A DNA stretch of 64,000 nt from Sipunculus nudus (Eukaryota; Annelida; Sipuncula; Golfingiida; Sipunculidae), in NCBI GenBank assembly GCA_026874595.1, contig CM049315.1:7436664-7500663 (forward strand), in the 5' to 3' direction. Within the stretch, counting starts at the first letter, position 1, and each line of letters begins with the position of its first letter. Below, piece by piece: positions 1 to 11,149 of the stretch. The translations under genes were made by a program, and so were the position numbers. The notes beneath the pieces were generated by a model, which saw only the letters and a list, made by a program, of their open reading frames with translations, had not been told where the DNA came from and made no database searches.

Positions 1-325
1 GAAAACCAAACAACTTTCATAGGTTATGTGCATCTGTCCACACATATTATAATTTCAGTCCATAAAACAATTCACAGATTTTCTCTTGATAGGAAAGTGT
101 GTTTGATAAATTAATTGCCAGAGGCGAGCGGAAGCTCTAAACGCACATACTAATTATCATACATTTTAATGGAAACAGTTATAATTTATATAATTTGAAA
201 CTTGCAATATTGTTTGAGTCAGGATAGGTATTAAGACCGTCAAATAACCTATATGCTCTGCTGCTAAATGTGAATTCCTTTTGTATTTGTTAGCGCACAT
301 CCGATTGCGATTGCTACATCCAATA

Positions 326-3300
326 ATGGATATGGAAAGTGTATTTGGCGAAGACTATTTCGCCGTTATAGTGAGGCCATTGCATCTAAAGCAGAACGAA
401 TTTGTGCTTGGGCATATGGCTGGAGGTAAGTAAATCTTCTCATTACGTCTATAGTTTCCTGTGAAGTAACTGGAAGTCTTCTATGAATCAATATACAATG
501 CAGAATACAATTTAAACTTATGTTTCGTATCAAGGTTTAAATCTATAGCTTTGATTGACAATGCAATATCTCAGTTAAAGAGATTTTTGTCACATTTAAT
601 TTTTAAAAGAAAATGATACTTTCCTGCCAGGGACAGTTACCACGAAATTCTGTTTTGTAACTCGTGCTGTAATGTTTCAAGTGTTTTCAAATATATAGAA
701 AAACACATTAGAAAGGTAGTGTTTTATAATAAATGGTGTTTTAATATATGAAACTTACTAAGTTGCATTAGATGAGTATAAGTTTATCATAATGTGAATG
801 GCAGAAAGATATAATTATTTCTAAGCCAAACAAACGTTGTTTGGTAATATACATTTTCTAAAGTTGACTGAAATAAAAGCATAGAACAACCAATACATCC
901 ATAATCACTGGAATTAGTCGAAATGTGTAACACTATGAGGCTTTCTTCTCATAAACATGAACATATTTATTAATTTAGATTGTTTGATTTACACTATCTA
1001 AACAATAAGAAAGGATTTAATATAGACAAAAAATATTATGCCGAAAATATACTTTTTATTTTATCAAAATCTTCATCTAAACTCTCCATAAAGTACATGA
1101 AGATTTGGATATATATATATATATTTTGTATATATATGTATTTTGTAATAATTATGGAATGAAAGTCAATGTCGAAAAAACATTTACAAGTTTACTAAAT
1201 TTGTCCAAAATGAAGCAGAATCTAATTTGTCAAGCAAACAAAGCTTTAATAATAATCAAACAATTTATCTCAAAATACAAGCAACTATCTATTTGTAAAT
1301 CCTTCTTTCTTTTTGATAGGATGGTCCTTCCAATTCTGTGCTATGGTAGTGAACTTTGGGGTTTTGAAACATGTGACAATATTGAAAGTGTACATACCAA
1401 GTTCTGTAAATATATTCTCCAAGTTAATATGAATACACCAGTTGCTAGGAGAATGTGGGCGGTTGCCCTTGAAGATTCATTATATAATAAGAGCTATAAC
1501 TTATTGGACTAAATTGATAAATATGACAAATAATAGATTACCAAAGCAATTGTATAATAAATTATATCGCTTAGAAGAAGCAGGAAAACAGAACTGGGTA
1601 ACTAATATAAATAAAATTTAATTTTCGCAAGGATTTGGCTATGTTTGGTGAGATGTAGGGGATGTTAAATTATTACCTCAGTATTGAAACAGAGATTAAA
1701 TGATTCTTTATTGCAGGATTGGGCGAGAAGTATATGTAAAAATCGTCGATTAAACACATACTCAACTTTTAAATTAACTTTATGCACTGAAAAATATTTA
1801 GCAGTTCTACAGAATGTTAACGATAGGAAAAGTTTTTCAAGACTAAGATGTTCATCACATAATTTAGAAGTAGAAAAAGGAAGGCATAGTAATACTCCAT
1901 GGGATGAAAGGTTTTGTAAATATTGTCTAAGATATGGGGAAGCTGTTGTGGAAGATGAGCATCATTTTATCATGAAATGCCCATTGTATACAGACTTGAG
2001 AATCAAGTATATTGATGATTTAAGTACATTTACATTTCTGATGGCAGATAATAATGCCCATACAATAAAACAATTAGCAACCTATGTACACTATGCCTTT
2101 ATTAGGAGAGCTGATGAATTGAAAGCTATCATCTAAGTAATCTATTTATTTCACTTACTTATTCATTTGCCAATTAAGAAATAGATAAACTGTTTTCCAT
2201 ATATGCATTGTACTACTGTTTGTCTTACATGTTCACTTATTTATTATTATTATTATAATTGGTATTATTATTGTTATTATTCATGACCTCTAAATGAAAT
2301 GAAACATGTGATTACAAAATTTCTGCTTGTGTTTAGATATTGCAAACATTGGTTTTTCATACAACATTTTCATACAAGATTGTGTTTTAATGCATGTTTT
2401 GTTAGTTCATGATATGCAGTTACATTTTATTATTGTTGAATTTTTATAATTCTTAACACATGCTCTTTGTGGAACTATGGGCATGAGGCCTTTTATTTCA
2501 GAATAAATTTCTATTCATTCATTCATATATATATATATAACGAATTCGTCTTTCAGCAGCCTATAAAATTGCGTATAACATGCATTTTGTAAACAAAATG
2601 CAGTACCAGATCTAATAACTCTTATTGGTCCCTGACTCTGTTGCATTTTTTTTATTAATTTGAAACCATTTCAGAGGCTATCGAAGATATGGCAGACGCC
2701 AGCGCAATAATCGCAACGGAGCCTATGGATTCTGGTATCCTGGCACTACCGGTGTCATTTAAGAAAATATCAAATGACAATAATTGGGACCCAGAATTTC
2801 TTCGCCCAATCTGCCCACCAGGTAAAATATTAAAAACATATGATGTAAATTACCTGAAACATAAGCTTTATTTGTCTGCTAAATTAATAATAATAACAAT
2901 AATTGGGACCCAGTATTTCTTACCCCCTTATGTCCACCAGGTAAAATATTCAATACATATGATGTAGGATACCTGATACAAAGGCTTTTTTCGTCTGCTA
3001 AAATACATGGGAGCACCATTCTTACAGCCTCTCCGACTCTCACACCTACATATACCCATAAATGAGCAGCAATGACAATTGAGCCATGCACTTAGGTCAT
3101 TTGGGCTTAGGTCTGCTTTCAGTGTGTTTCCTTTGTCTAGAGATGCGACAGTACTTATGTACCTATATACAAATCTATTCACAAACTGTGTCTTCATTTA
3201 TTTACGACCAATATGTTATAAATAATACGATAACAAATTCATGCGTTTCGTCTTTCTAGGATACCGGCGTGTCGGTGACTTGATCGCTAGAAATAACGAC

Positions 3301-3537
3301 CAAAGGCCATTATACCGCTGCGTGCGAGAAGACCTCCTCGTCAAATGCAAGAACGATAAGATACTAACTTTTGACTACTATCAAAGTCTTAAAATTTACA
3401 GACATTACTCTCCGCCAGGCCAAAGCAGTTTTAGCGGCTCATTCTTCACTGCGAAATTTACTAATGATGAAACTCAGCTGGAAGATGCATACTGCATTAT
3501 GATAGGTGTTTCCACTGTGACCTACGAAGACTTTTAA
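326..3537 (+). CDS. Vps62-domain (DUF946-like) protein, three exons
   Basis: Exons are 326-425, 2675-2821 and 3260-3537, giving 525 nt (174 codons plus TAA). Each junction is GT-AG (GAG|gtaagt, tttcag|AG, CAG|gtaaaa, tttctag|G), and both introns interrupt codons after one base, so the frame stays open throughout. The start is the ATG at 326 (a second in-frame ATG lies at 332); an earlier exon is possible because the frame stays open some 75 nt upstream. The end of exon 2 and start of exon 3 read ..WDPEFLRPICPPG-YRRVGDL.. and then RPLYRCVREDLL. This is the pattern of the Vps62/DUF946 family (a W.P..PPGY..LGD block, then a conserved C-V..DL segment). The protein is shorter than most family members and shows no signal peptide or membrane helix. 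The yeast family name refers to vacuolar protein sorting; the animal role is poorly known, so no reaction is assigned. Exon 1 is also open in a second frame, but only the chosen frame splices in phase. Confidence 0.62.
426..1100. other. Intron 1, first part; no feature seen
   Basis: AT-rich intron sequence after the strong donor gtaagtaa. I see no open frame, tandem repeat or RNA gene before the LINE remnant begins. Confidence 0.5.
1110..2540 (+). mobile_element. 5'-truncated non-LTR retrotransposon (LINE) remnant in intron 1
   Basis: Two broken frames encode the C-terminal part of a LINE reverse-transcriptase protein. The first (about 1160-1510) contains MKVNVEKT, the usual block after the RT catalytic region, then VLPILCYGSELWGFE, typical of the thumb/connection region. 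The second (1684-2136) contains WDERFCKYC and DEHHFIMKCPLY, a C-terminal Cys/His cluster. A stop and frame change near 1510-1684 and the missing catalytic palm make it a dead copy. A segment is also lost between VNVEKT and the following block. The 3' UTR ends at an AATAAA-like site near 2502, followed by an ATTC-rich tail and (AT)n, a common LINE 3'-end structure. It lies in the same orientation as gene 1. The clade is not assigned. Confidence 0.8.
2772..3004 (+). repeat. 119-bp tandem duplication spanning the end of exon 2 and its splice donor
   Basis: The segment 2772-2890 is repeated with divergence at 2891-3004, at a constant offset of 119 (for example ACAATAATTGGGACCCAG at both 2777 and 2896, and TCTGCT at 2875 and 2994). 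The copy carries a second CCACCAG|gtaaaata donor, with gt at 2941. The exon 2 frame stays open through the first unit to that donor. Splicing there would add 119 nt and shift exon 3 out of frame to an early TGA, so the inner donor at 2822 is the one that gives the protein. Confidence 0.8.
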
Positions 3538-3615
3538 GATTAGTACACAGTCATCATCGCAATTTTTCTATGATGATATGCCAACACAATACGTACCAAT
3601 TCATAGGAAGGTCCT

Positions 3616-4226
3616 GCTTCTGTAAAGCTGTATCTCATTGGGCTGCCACAGCCTGCGACTATTTGGAGACACAACGATTGCGAGAAATAGCAAATATTTA
3701 CTTTTGCAATCACACTGAATTGTACGTACGACAGGTCTGCGTACATCGATGTTTGGCCCAACATTCGGCTGGAGTTCATATACGTGTTGCGAAAATGTTG
3801 TGCGATATTCTCAGGACATTCGCACAACATTTGTGAAATACTTACACGACAATTCGTGTCAGATTTTTTTTTTATCTCAAAATATTTGCAATGTAGTTGC
3901 ATAGGTCGCGAACCCAACACAAAGTTGTCTCTCAGTTCTAGCATTTCCCTGCTCGCGGAAATTGACTTGGAAATAGTTCCAGTAATGTTGTAGACGGATT
4001 CCAGACACCAGCGACGAATCTGCGACTATTTTAAGAGAAATTTCATCTTGTGAATTTTTTTAACATGTTCAAAATTTCTGCGACAAGGGAGCGACACTTT
4101 GCGAATCAGAGGAGAAGACTGAGAACCGCCGCGAATGTTCTAAGACACTTTCGTAACTCTCTCGAGAATGCCGATTGCAATTTGTCGCAAGCTGTCGCAG
4201 CCCAATAAGATACAGGCTTCAAAAGC
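3616..4226. mobile_element. MITE-like element with ~43-bp terminal inverted repeats
   Basis: The left end (3616-3659, containing TATCTCATTGGGCTGCCACAG) is the reverse complement of the right end (4184-4226, containing CTGTCGCAGCCCAATAAGATA) at about 80% by eye. The 611-bp body has no coding frame and is rich in TCGC/GCGA motifs. Length, terminal inverted repeats and lack of coding fit a non-autonomous DNA transposon. No target-site duplication was obvious. It lies about 80 bp downstream of the gene 1 stop, so it may fall in the 3' UTR. Confidence 0.65.
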
Positions 4227-5630
4227 ACGTTTTAGTGAACCATATTACTGGGAATAATCGGTATAATGCATTATATACAGATCATAATGCCCTTTATCAC
4301 AGGAGATTTAAGTCAGTCTCTGTCAGGGTCTGTAAGTATTTTATTTCAGCAAAATGTCCTACGTTCTTCTTTAATATTGAAAAGCTCTGTTAAAACCCAT
4401 TATGTCTATTATAGAGCAGCGGATTCAAGGAAAACAGGTCAGCCATTAATTTTTTAATTTTTTGACGAAATTTTGTAATTTTTGCCAAATATCAGTTTTC
4501 TAAGTATCGACAAAATGGACCTTATAGAAATTATCTGTATTATAATAAAAACGTCTGTGCTGTAAAACGCCAGTTGAACGCAGTGAACGGGGTATAGCAT
4601 GGTGTATAATTCCCTATTGATGCGACGCCAAAGCCCTATTGTCACAAATTTATTATTTCCAGAAAACCTAGCATGTCAATTGTTCTTACTATTTCGGACT
4701 CTGTGACTAGTTTTTATCGATAATAGTCATAACAAATTTATATATCGTGGAAAAAGGAGTACATTTCTGTATATGATATATTGATAATTGGATTAAAAGT
4801 CCACAAGTAACCAAAATTTATTTAACATTTTCTCAATCGATGCTTTTCTGACATAGCGCAAAAACCATAAGATTTTTCAGTTTTCGCTTTATCTATGAAA
4901 AACCTCTCTTAAATATATATTTCAACCCCCTTATTGTGACGACGACGAAATTAACATTTTCACATACCAATCATTTCGGCAATGGACGTCGTGCCAGACT
5001 TTAGTAAATTAATTGAAGCAGGGGATAATGTGGATTCGACAAGATGAGATAATAAATTTCACAGATAGAAACAGTGTGATACCAAATATTTTAACTTAAA
5101 AATGTAGGCGAAAAGCATTGGTCACTTTTATAAGTTCTGAATAAAGAATTTAAATTATCTTCTGAATATGCATTGAACCCGATTTTTAAAACCTTAATAT
5201 AAAAGGTTAAATGTTTATGTTATACATTCAATACATCATACGGTTGTCTATACCTCCCCTACGATCTAATGTATTTATCTTTTGTATTCTTTTTGTCTTT
5301 CATCAAGAGCTAGCACTTATGAGTATCTTATGCTGAACCAACTATGAAGCAAAGGTTACTGTTGTAATAAAAAACATAGGCCAAATTACCATGCATGACC
5401 TCGGCATGACCTCAGACTTAAGCCTAATTAAATGAATATTTTGGAAGAAATCTTTAGAATTTTATTCAGGTCAGCAAGCTTTGAGTCATTTGAGCCATAC
5501 GGATCTGCTCTCCGTCAGTTAGCAGGGTACACTATGTAACTCCTAAAGCTACATTATTCCGATTAAACATACCAAATATCCTACCAACTCATGACTCTGA
5601 AATAAGGATGGGACTTCTCATATAAACATG
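4227..5630. other. Intergenic, no feature seen
   Basis: AT-rich sequence with only short chance frames. I find no repeat structure or splice-flanked coding stretch. Confidence 0.4.
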
Positions 5631-5636
5631 TATCAG

Positions 5637-5868
5637 GAACCGCCATGAACCACTCGTCGATGTGTTACTTTTGCTGTGCCTTGCCGATAAGAAACGTAAC
5701 CCCGGATTTTTCATCAATTTATTGATCAATGTCAGCTTAAAGGAGAAGAAAGACAGATATGATGGAGCTTTGTATAATGTGATGTGCACGCAGAAAAAGG
5801 TACTTAGACTAAATTTCTTCAAAGACGGTACGAATATCACAGTCCCCAGCAGACAGCCTGCAGAATGT
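5637..5868 (+). CDS. Possible isolated exon, product unknown
   Basis: A continuous frame of 77 codons runs from an AG at 5635-5636 (tatcag|G) to a TGT|gtaaga donor at 5869. An in-frame TAA lies just before the acceptor, which is where an exon boundary would be expected. The peptide contains LVDVLLLLCLADKK, then NPGFFINLLINVSLKEKKD and FKDGTNITVPSRQPAEC. Its composition is protein-like, but I recognise no family. The pyrimidine tract is weak and the opposite strand is also open over most of the stretch. It may be an exon of an unseen gene, a gene fragment or chance. Confidence 0.3.
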
Positions 5869-8575
5869 GTAAGATTATGGGAATATTTGGAATATATTCC
5901 TTTGATAATAATAATAATAATCTTTCTGACCAGATACTTTTATATTTTAATATTTTATACAAATATCAGATATTCAAAGAATGATCATCCTGATGTCTCT
6001 TGTGCTCCTTGATCTTCGGATGCCTTATATAATTTACAATACTGGTACTAATATGCATCTGCAGCTCTTTCTTTTTTATATTTTTTACTATATATTTATT
6101 TTCCCTTTCACCATCCACAAAACAAAGCGATAGTTGATAATGTAAGGGCCTCAGACAGAGCCTTGTGAAATAGAACCATTAACTTTATCTTTTTGCGTTT
6201 CATGCACAAAACATGTCATGAAACGCATATTCTCTTTTTTTTTATAAGGGTTGGATCTTAGACTGTGCCAAAATATTCGAATGGGATAGCGAAACTATTG
6301 TTGAACTGATATTCTTTAACTTGTCCCTAGATACTGCACCGACAATTGACCATGACATCATGACCTTGCTTGTGCTAATTAAGCCACTTAATTTCTCAAT
6401 GTTTGCAGGTTTTAAGCAGTGAAACAGAAAGAAATTTAGCTCAGTATTCACATGTATACTACGTTTTATACAAAAAACATATATCACTGTCATCATGCAA
6501 TTTTTGAAAAAGTTAGTGGTCCAAAGCAGTCATCTTTCAATACCGTCATATATTGAAAAAAATGTGATCTAACTGACAATTTATTTCAAATATTCCTTTC
6601 GAAGAACTAACCTTTCCGGTAAAATTGCTTAAGCATACGCAATATACATAAGTACTTGTGTGGAGGTCTGGAATCATATTATGGCATCTGTTATGAAAGA
6701 ATTTTCTAGATGCCATCTGTATCTCTGTATCCTCTAATGTCCAGTTTTTCTCGATGATTATTCAATATACAGGAGTATGTTTGATTAATATCTGTAACAG
6801 GTCTATACCTCATCGACGATATATGTATCAACAAGCATTTAAGCCAATATGATCATGTGGTTTGTGAAATGTACTCGACTCTTTTATTTTCATTTTATCC
6901 GATTTAAAGTATTTGTTTTTAATCGGATGATATTGTAACAATTTCAACAAACAGGTGACCGACATGGGCTATGGGTCACAAATTTTGTTTGTAGGTTAAC
7001 ATTGTTTTCAGGTGATACTTAATATATGCAGAAATTGAACCACATTTTCAGTTACTGAGAGTTGTTTTTGTGAGGCAAAACTATCCGATACAATCGGCAC
7101 ACTAAATTGGATCTATCTGATAATCCATCGAAAAGTCTTTTTGAAGACTAATATATCAAATTATTTACATTAAAAAGGTATAATGCAAAGCAGGGCTTCT
7201 ATTCGGTATTTTATGTTTGAGAAAAATATAAAGTCTTAAAAAGGAGTACAAGAAAGAATTTATCAGTTCTTTAAATTTGGATTTTACTTATGTTATGTTC
7301 AAATTAAAATTAACACACTATATTTGCATTTATATGTGACATGTTTATAACCGAGTCATAATTTCATAATTCAATCGAACAACTGATCATGGACTGTCCC
7401 AAAGAACCACTACACAAAATAATTTATATTGGCTGAATAAACACAGTTTATATAGGATTTGAATGACTTAAACTCATTATAATGTTCGAATACACATATA
7501 TCGGTTCTAAACTGGTGGAGCAATTGTTTAGAAATCAGTCTGGCTTAAAGGACTGTATCAACCCTGCATCGGTCCTTATTTGGTAAGGAGGTTGGGAACC
7601 GAATGGAATGTAGATTTCTAAAAAAATGTATAAATCGCTTTTCCTGTCATGGCCATAAACTTGTTCTTCATCGCATTTTAGGAATATGTATCTACAAACG
7701 AGAATATATTCATCCGTGCAGACACGGTAAAGGTTACCATAACAACACTTATGAGAGTTGTTCTATTGTGTTAATAATTGTGGTACAATTCCGCACATCT
7801 ATAAAAGTAGTACTCAAGAGTTCATAAGGTGTTCATAAGGTTAGCTTTCCGATCTCAATGGCTCATTTGTCTGGTGACGAGTGCACCTACCTACATGCAT
7901 TTACGATAGACTAACACATACACACTCATGATCATTCTCATTCTTGCATAAAAGCATGAAAGAAGCAGCTTTGGCTATGCAAATTCTGCTGTTGCTTTGT
8001 TCACCAACTTGTTTTATATACTGATGTTTTCTCTTTTTTTCACGTGGAGGAAGCCCATAAGGAAGGTTTGCGGATGTCGGTTCCTGGAATGCGAGAAGAG
8101 AATATGCATCAATGGGTGCTTACGAACCCTAAAATGTATTCTGTGACTAAATATTTGTTGTGCATTTGACATCAGTTTAACTAAAATTACGATGCGGGAT
8201 ATATTTAAACTTTATGCAGTACAAACCTTATCTAATTCATTAAACAAAAAGATGCTGATTGCAAAAAGCATAGTCATGAACTAAAAGTATTAACCAATCC
8301 CGTGAAGATTTCAGAAATAAATTTTAATGATCATTTGGAAGTTATTGTCTTCGTTTACCTGACTATATATGTATAATAAATGGCTGTCGCAGTCGAAAGG
8401 CCCAGAGAGACCATGAGCTCTGTATCAGGATATTCTGGACAGCATACAGCAACAAAAACGATATATAAGGAGCTATGGGACTATTCTATCCATATTATCC
8501 TTTTCAGTACCCTTTCACCTCCCCAGTGCATTGTTGCTGTCACAAGGCCAGTGCCCAGACCAATCACTTGACTTC
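5869..8575. other. Intergenic, no clear feature
   Basis: AT-rich DNA with only short frames. I see no RT motifs, tandem arrays or RNA genes in it. Confidence 0.4.
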
Positions 8576-8581
8576 ACTTTG

Positions 8582-8935
8582 TTTCAGCGGGTTTCTTGAC
8601 CACAAAAACATAGTAGCAGATACCAATATCACACCTCTGGGATAAAAAAAATAAAGGTTTTTAGATGAATTTTAGACATTTATGTTTTGGCGTTCATTTT
8701 AGTTGGTTTCAGTGAATTTCTTGACCCCCCAAAACATAGTAGATAACACAGTTACAAACATAGGTAGAAAAAATAATGATTTATGGCCATTTTTAGGTTC
8801 TTATCGGCCGTTTTGGCTGCCAAATTGTGTTTGTCGGTCACATGACTACCCAGCGATACTTTTGTTGGTTTCACTGGATTTCTTAACCCCAAACACCTAG
8901 TAGAAGATATTACAATTATATCTCTACGATGAAAA
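8582..8935 (+). repeat. Degenerate tandem repeat, three units
   Basis: A segment reading GTTTCA..G.(A/T)TTTCTT.ACC....AAACA..TAGTAG recurs at about 8582, 8703 and 8868. Each copy is followed by an ATA-rich stretch and a GATGAAAAATAAA-like block. Units are about 120-165 bp and strongly diverged. The open frame across it is a by-product. Confidence 0.55.
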
Positions 8936-9119
8936 ATAAAAAAAAAATATATGGGCGTTTTCTAGTGGCCATCCTAGACGTAATTTTGAAAATATCAAGC
9001 TACCAGAAGTCCGATTATTAGTATGTTATTCCTGATGTTCAATTTTGTAGGGGTTCGGCTATTTTTCACCATAAATAGACCCGTCTGTCCATAGCAAATT
9101 GGCTTAGATTGCGTCCACA

Positions 9120-9320
9120 AGCTTTTCCATGGAGTGGGTCTTGTGGCCTTGACCCCATGACCGCCAAATTGAAAGGGTTCTTCATCTGTGGATGCTATAT
9201 ATGAGAGTTGAAAGGTTTTGCTGAGATGAGCTGGGTTACAATGGGTCCCACAAGCCAGTTTCGGAATGAGAGACGCACGGAAGGACAGACGGGAGGACGA
9301 AAGGACGCACCAACGAATAT
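9120..9320 (+). repeat. Dispersed repeat with 'CCTTGACCCCATGACC' core
   Basis: The sequence carries CCTTGACCCCATGACC, AAAGGGTTCTTC and a block rich in GGACAGACGG. The same pattern recurs at 30.8-31.25 kb, so this is one member of a dispersed family. There is no coding content. Confidence 0.5.
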
Positions 9321-9556
9321 CCCCTCCTGGAACTTCGTTGCGAGTGGATAATAAGATAGAATGATGGCATGTATGAGATGCATGTTTGAGTCAACTGATC
9401 TTCATACCCAATATTAAAACAATCATATTATTGTGCGTATTCTTCCTAGCGGCCTAAATGGAAAAAATTCTTCCTGAGACCGTATGTATTATAGTATTTT
9501 TTTATTTATCCTGCTGTTTACAAAGACCTCACAACCTGTATTATTGTATGTCACGC

Positions 9557-9642
9557 GCCATCGGTCGATCTAGCATATCGGCCGAGGGGCTTGCGCCGTT
9601 AGTCGATCGACCGATGGGTTACCCATCGGCCAATGACTTCTC
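9557..9642. repeat. Short inverted repeats (hairpin-forming)
   Basis: CATCGGTCGATC near 9559 is repeated inverted as GATCGACCGATG near 9605. A second palindrome, CGATGGGTTACCCATCG, overlaps the right arm. The local GC content is clearly above the flanks. Confidence 0.6.
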
Positions 9643-10788
9643 GTCATCAATCGATATCTTACTGCACAAAATGGAAGTAAAATGGAATGAAACTGTTGGC
9701 TTTTGAAATTTTTAAAGCAAATAGTCATAGGATTCATAATTACATGAATAAGATTGATTGGTTTATCTACATAAGCTATCGTGGTCGGTGGTCTTGTCAC
9801 ATAATCATTAGAGGGATGGTTTTGGGACGGAAGGGACGGGGGTTTATAAATTGAGCGGGAAACCCAACCATCCTAGAACTTGGGGATGGAGCAAATCACT
9901 ACAATACGCATGGTTTTCTGGATTAACACTGGCCACACAATGGCTATAGTGCCATCAGTCGAGTTCTTAATGCATATGAATATCATTTAATATATAATAA
10001 TAGTTAATAGTATTCTTAAAAATAAAATAAATAAAATACGCACGAAGATCTACATTAGATTAAATTTGAACCGTTATCTGTTTCAAGATCATTTATCATC
10101 AAGATCATATGTTGCTGAAACGTTAATGATAGGGACGAAATTGAATGTTATCTGATATACCAATGGTTTCAAATGAATTTATCTGTATTCTGAAAATATT
10201 TGTATAAGTCTGCTTAAATCTTATGAATATAGAGAGACTTTGGTGTGGCTGAAATCATATCTATAATATATCCTATGCATAACGTTATTATTTATTTTAT
10301 GTGAGTATTATGCGAGATAATGTATTACGGTATCAAATCTTGAGAGAATGAATTTTAACATCAAACATGCATCATATCATAGGATAATTTATAACAGTAT
10401 CTTGGGGTATGTTTCTATTTACAAGAATGTTTTTTAGATTATGGCGATACATTTATTGAATAATAAGACAATATTGGTTCACAGCCTTCACTGTTGTATC
10501 ACTTTGACAATGACTGTAAAACACGCAGCTGCCACTGTAATTCACTCTAAATAAATCCAGTATCTGTACACGAACATACCACAACCCACGGCAATGCTTA
10601 GCGTTTGTATTGCCCTGTGGTCTGTTACTGGGCTTCACCACGGCTGAATATTATTGGTTATTTCCTTCTGTAAACATAACTCACAAGTTCGTTAGTGAGC
10701 TACATTGGCTGCCCGCAGACTATGACATTCGATACACAGGGAAATCGTCCTTCTGTTTGTCGGTTCAGTGACAATCTTGGACCGTCTC

Positions 10789-11008
10789 CTGGACCGTCAA
10801 CCTCAACCTGCTAGTTGCCACAACCTAGTTCGCTGGACCGTCAACCTCAACCTGCTAGTTGCCACAACCTAGTTCGCTGGACCGTCAACCTCAACCTGCT
10901 AGTTGCCACAACCTAGTTCGCTGGACCGTCAACCTCAACCTGCTAGTTGCCACAACCTAGTTCGCTGGACCGTCAACTTCAACCTGCTAGTTGCCACAAC
11001 CTAGTTCG
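10789..11008 (+). repeat. 44-bp minisatellite, five units
   Basis: Five head-to-tail copies of a 44-bp unit beginning CTGGACCGTCAACCTCAACC start at 10789, 10833, 10877, 10921 and 10965. They are identical by eye except for one C-to-T in the fifth copy (AACTTCAACC). The near-perfect identity points to recent expansion. Confidence 0.95.
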
Positions 11009-11149
11009 CTGACCTGGGAGATTTGGCTATTTCCGTGGTGCCCCAAGTATATATACTCATGGCTACATCACACATCCTGACTGCCTTAGGCCTATCGCTT
11101 AGGCCTATCGCTCACCTGATTATGGGGTACTGTCGTTCAATGTATTTTT

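Noticed and set aside
302-425. Alternative frame of exon 1 reading AHPIAIATSNNGYGK..
   Set aside because: It is open, but leaves two bases at the donor and does not join exon 2 in phase, whereas the ATG-326 frame does.
10789-11008. Possible CRISPR-like array (regular 44-bp repeat)
   Set aside because: The units are head to tail with no unique spacers and lie in animal DNA; it is a minisatellite.
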